DNA from: Marvinbryantia sp.
GTDB lineage: Bacteria > Bacillota > Clostridia > Lachnospirales > Lachnospiraceae
Reading direction: 5' to 3'
Length of the DNA stretch: 43,442 nt
Assembly (NCBI GenBank): GCA_016297895.1
Contig: JAEDFS010000013.1
Span: 1 to 43,442 of the forward strand
Made by a program: the position numbers and the translations under genes. A model generated the notes under the pieces. The model had not been told where the DNA came from and did no database searches. It saw nothing but the letters and a program-made list of their open reading frames with translations. Of the stretch, positions 41,786 to 43,442 are shown one piece after another. Numbering within the stretch: position 1 is the first letter of the stretch; each line of letters begins with the position of its first letter.

Positions 41786-42237
41786 TTTATAAAAGGAAAT
41801 GTCTTTGCATTTGCAATAACAGTAAAAGCATCTTTTTTGATAATCTTGTAATCCATGAGATAGCCTCCCTCTAATGATATTTTTAGTTTCAGCGGAGCAA
41901 AGGTTTTTAGCAGCACCTCATCCTTGCGCACGGATGAAGGCGATACACCATGGAATCTGGTAAATGCTTTGGTAAAACTATCCGGAGAGTCATACCCATA
42001 CTTCATAGCAATATCAATAACCTTGTCATCAGTAATCAACAGATCATTGCCGGCAAGGGCAAGCCTTCTGTTACGAATATACTCAGCCACACTGAAACCA
42101 CAAAGCATTGCAAACCCCTTCTGAAAATAGAAAGGTGAAACGCCGACTGCTTTTGCAATGTTCTCAGCTGAAATATCCTCTGTTATATGATCCTCAATGT
42201 ACTGAACCGAATCACCGATAATTGCCATCCATTCCAT
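41782..42237 (-). pseudogene. AraC/Rob-type regulator truncated by mobile-element debris
   Basis: The 151 codons left encode a complete AraC DNA-binding domain with both helix-turn-helix units (ISAENIAKAVGVSPFYFQKG and KVIDIAMKYGYDSPDSFTKA). Then comes only the first strand of a GyrI-like effector domain (MDYKIIKKDAFTVIANAKTF). Intact relatives are about 280-290 residues. The frame ends at a stop exactly where the serine recombinase fragment begins. The DNA-binding half could still fold, but ligand control must be lost. A 5' promoter is not clear in 42238-42345; the start has GGGAG upstream. A related fragment lies at 38893-39003, and a GyrI-like protein is encoded at the right edge. Confidence 0.8.
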
Positions 42238-42345
42238 AGTTCTTTTCTCCCTTCGCTTGCTCTGAAACTATTTTATCTCATAGGAATTACTTCTTCCCGA
42301 CATTTCGTGGCTTTATTTGTCCGTTTCTTTGATACCGGTAGTACA

Positions 42346-42837
42346 TCAATCCAAAATAAACTGATCTAGCAGCTTAACGTCACATCCTTTTTTCTCATAG
42401 TATTCAAGCATCTCATCAATCTTCTTCAGATCATAGCTTGTTACACAATCAGAAATCACATGTACCTTGAAACCTGCCTTTGCCATATTATAACTGGTTG
42501 ACTTCACACAAGCTGCAGCATCAGCGCCACATATAAAAAATTCGTCGATTTTACTGTCTGTAATAAACCTGGTAAAATCTTCACTGGTTAATGCATTGGA
42601 TTTCGTTTTCACAAAGATATGCTCTGATACCACCGAAAGCTCCGGTACAAGCTCGGCTCCTTTTGTATTCGGCTTGAAAGTTCTTGTACCGGCAGTAAGA
42701 TTGTTGTGCTTAATATACACAATATATATTCCCTGACTTTGTGCCCAGGAGATTGCATCATTTATTTTATCGATTATATCCCTGTAATGTTTTGTAATAT
42801 CATTCTGAATATCAATAACTACTAATGCCTTGCTCAT
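42346..42837 (-). CDS. Isochorismatase-like cysteine hydrolase
   Basis: A 163-residue protein of the isochorismatase/nicotinamidase superfamily. The catalytic triad is visible: D9 (VVIDIQND), K77 (FVKTKSNAL) and C110 in FICGADAAACVKSTSYNMAKAGF, shown here over two short blocks, with the usual cis-peptide segment before the cysteine. The reaction is hydrolysis of an amide or ester, but the substrate is unknown. The start ATG lies only six bases after the upstream GyrI-like gene stop, so the two are cotranscribed and may handle related small molecules. Confidence 0.92.
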   Translation of the reverse strand: MSKALVVIDIQNDITKHYRDIIDKINDAISWAQSQGIYIVYIKHNNLTAGTRTFKPNTKGAELVPELSVVSEHIFVKTKSNALTSEDFTRFITDSKIDEFFICGADAAACVKSTSYNMAKAGFKVHVISDCVTSYDLKKIDEMLEYYEKKGCDVKLLDQFILD

Positions 42838-42843
42838 TTTCTC

Positions 42844-43442
42844 CTACCCTTCGTTTTTGCAGATTGGATGCCTGATTACGGTCTTCCATTTTTCCGGAGC
42901 GACCTTTCTTGCATCAGACATATAGATTTCGTGATGCAGTCTGCCATTACTAAAATCATTTCTATATCCGTTCTCTTCGATATATTGATTCATAATAGCT
43001 ACTGTTGCTGGCTCGTCATCAAAAGGTCCATGATGCATAATCTGGACACATAAGCCTTCTTCCACAGTTAAATATTCTGCCTTGGAGCAATCCATTTTCT
43101 TCTTTGCAGATGCTGCTTTCACCGCCCAGTCAAAATCCGCTTTTGTCACAAAATCAGGCAGTCTGATGACCGATATCCAGTTAAACTCCGCTTTGCTGCA
43201 ATAATCACAGCCCTCTACTCCATCCTGCCACCAAAACCCTTCAAGCGGAGGAACAACATACTCAAAAAATTCCTCTATCTTATAGTCCGACTTGTAACTC
43301 ATTTTCAGAGTGTATGCCACAGCATACAAAATTCCCACAGCTTGCTGATATGCACCGCCTTCCTCATTGGGATTTCCTTTTCCTCTAACTGCAATATAGT
43401 TTGCCTTCGGAACCGTCACAATCTCTGGTGTATTCTTAGGCA
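42844..43442 (-). CDS. GyrI-like small-molecule-binding protein (5' end outside window)
   Basis: At least 198 residues of a stand-alone GyrI-like protein. PKNTPEIVTVPKANYIAVRG is followed by KGNPNEEGGAYQQAVGILYA and AYTLKMSYK, then IMHHGPFDDEPATVAIM and HHEIYMSD-x-RKVAPEKWKT. This two-repeat SHS2 fold binds or hydrolyses small hydrophobic compounds in known relatives. The frame stays open to the right edge and family members begin about 15-20 residues further upstream, so the true start lies beyond the window; the GTG at 43419 is internal. Confidence 0.88.
   Translation of the reverse strand, partial: PKNTPEIVTVPKANYIAVRGKGNPNEEGGAYQQAVGILYAVAYTLKMSYKSDYKIEEFFEYVVPPLEGFWWQDGVEGCDYCSKAEFNWISVIRLPDFVTKADFDWAVKAASAKKKMDCSKAEYLTVEEGLCVQIMHHGPFDDEPATVAIMNQYIEENGYRNDFSNGRLHHEIYMSDARKVAPEKWKTVIRHPICKNEG

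Noticed and set aside
1..43442. CRISPR array or tRNA/rRNA gene anywhere in the window
   Set aside because: No regularly spaced repeats and no clover-leaf or rRNA-like stretches were seen on reading; no cas-like proteins are encoded.

Overview
The window looks like a chromosomal segment of an anaerobic gut Clostridium-type bacterium, most likely Lachnospiraceae. This rests on moderate G+C, strong GGAGG ribosome binding sites, a giant 2-hydroxyacyl-CoA dehydratase activase-like protein, a PotABCD transporter with PotC and PotD fused, a TelA/XpaC pair and many short Lachnospiraceae-style proteins. No genus is claimed. Nearly all genes lie on the minus strand; the exceptions are purC and a three-gene island at 33339-36281. 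I saw no rRNA, tRNA or CRISPR array.

From the left: an XRE autoregulator unit (1-344) with a well-defined promoter and operator; a compact housekeeping run (360-6936) of nth, an HD hydrolase, a secreted tyrosine phosphatase, an AlkD-like repair protein, an SNF-type Na+ symporter, a Sfp-type phosphopantetheinyl transferase and an adenine deaminase with an apparent internal deletion; divergent purC, ending in a shared bidirectional terminator; the 1406-residue activase-like protein (8012-12232); a small orphan membrane protein with its own promoter and terminator; and a polyamine uptake operon (cupin regulator, potA, potB, potCD; 12823-17689) whose PotA carries two Ig-like modules inside its TOBE domain.

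17818-32541 reads as one tightly packed operon (overlapping ATGA/GTGA junctions or short gaps): coiled-coil protein with an EF-hand-like loop, UvrD/AddA-like helicase without a nuclease domain, AddB-like protein that keeps its Fe-S cysteines but has lost most of the nuclease core, XpaC, TelA, rhomboid protease, membrane HD-GYP protein, SbcD and SbcC. It combines double-strand-break processing with envelope and signalling genes and is the best candidate for an undescribed functional unit.

32478-37504 is bounded by two copies of a DUF523/coiled-coil gene junction: a 61-bp near-identical direct repeat plus a truncated DUF523 copy on the left and a full one on the right. Between them lie a truncated small protein, three AT-rich plus-strand genes for secreted proteins, a methyltransferase and gene scraps. 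From 38311 to the right edge the sequence is a patchwork: a 59-residue coiled-coil protein, PIN and AraC fragments, a GNAT-hydrolase fusion next to a TetR gene with a consensus promoter and twin operators, remnants of a phage portal gene and a large serine recombinase that truncate an AraC/Rob-type regulator, then an isochorismatase-like hydrolase and a GyrI-like protein running off the edge.
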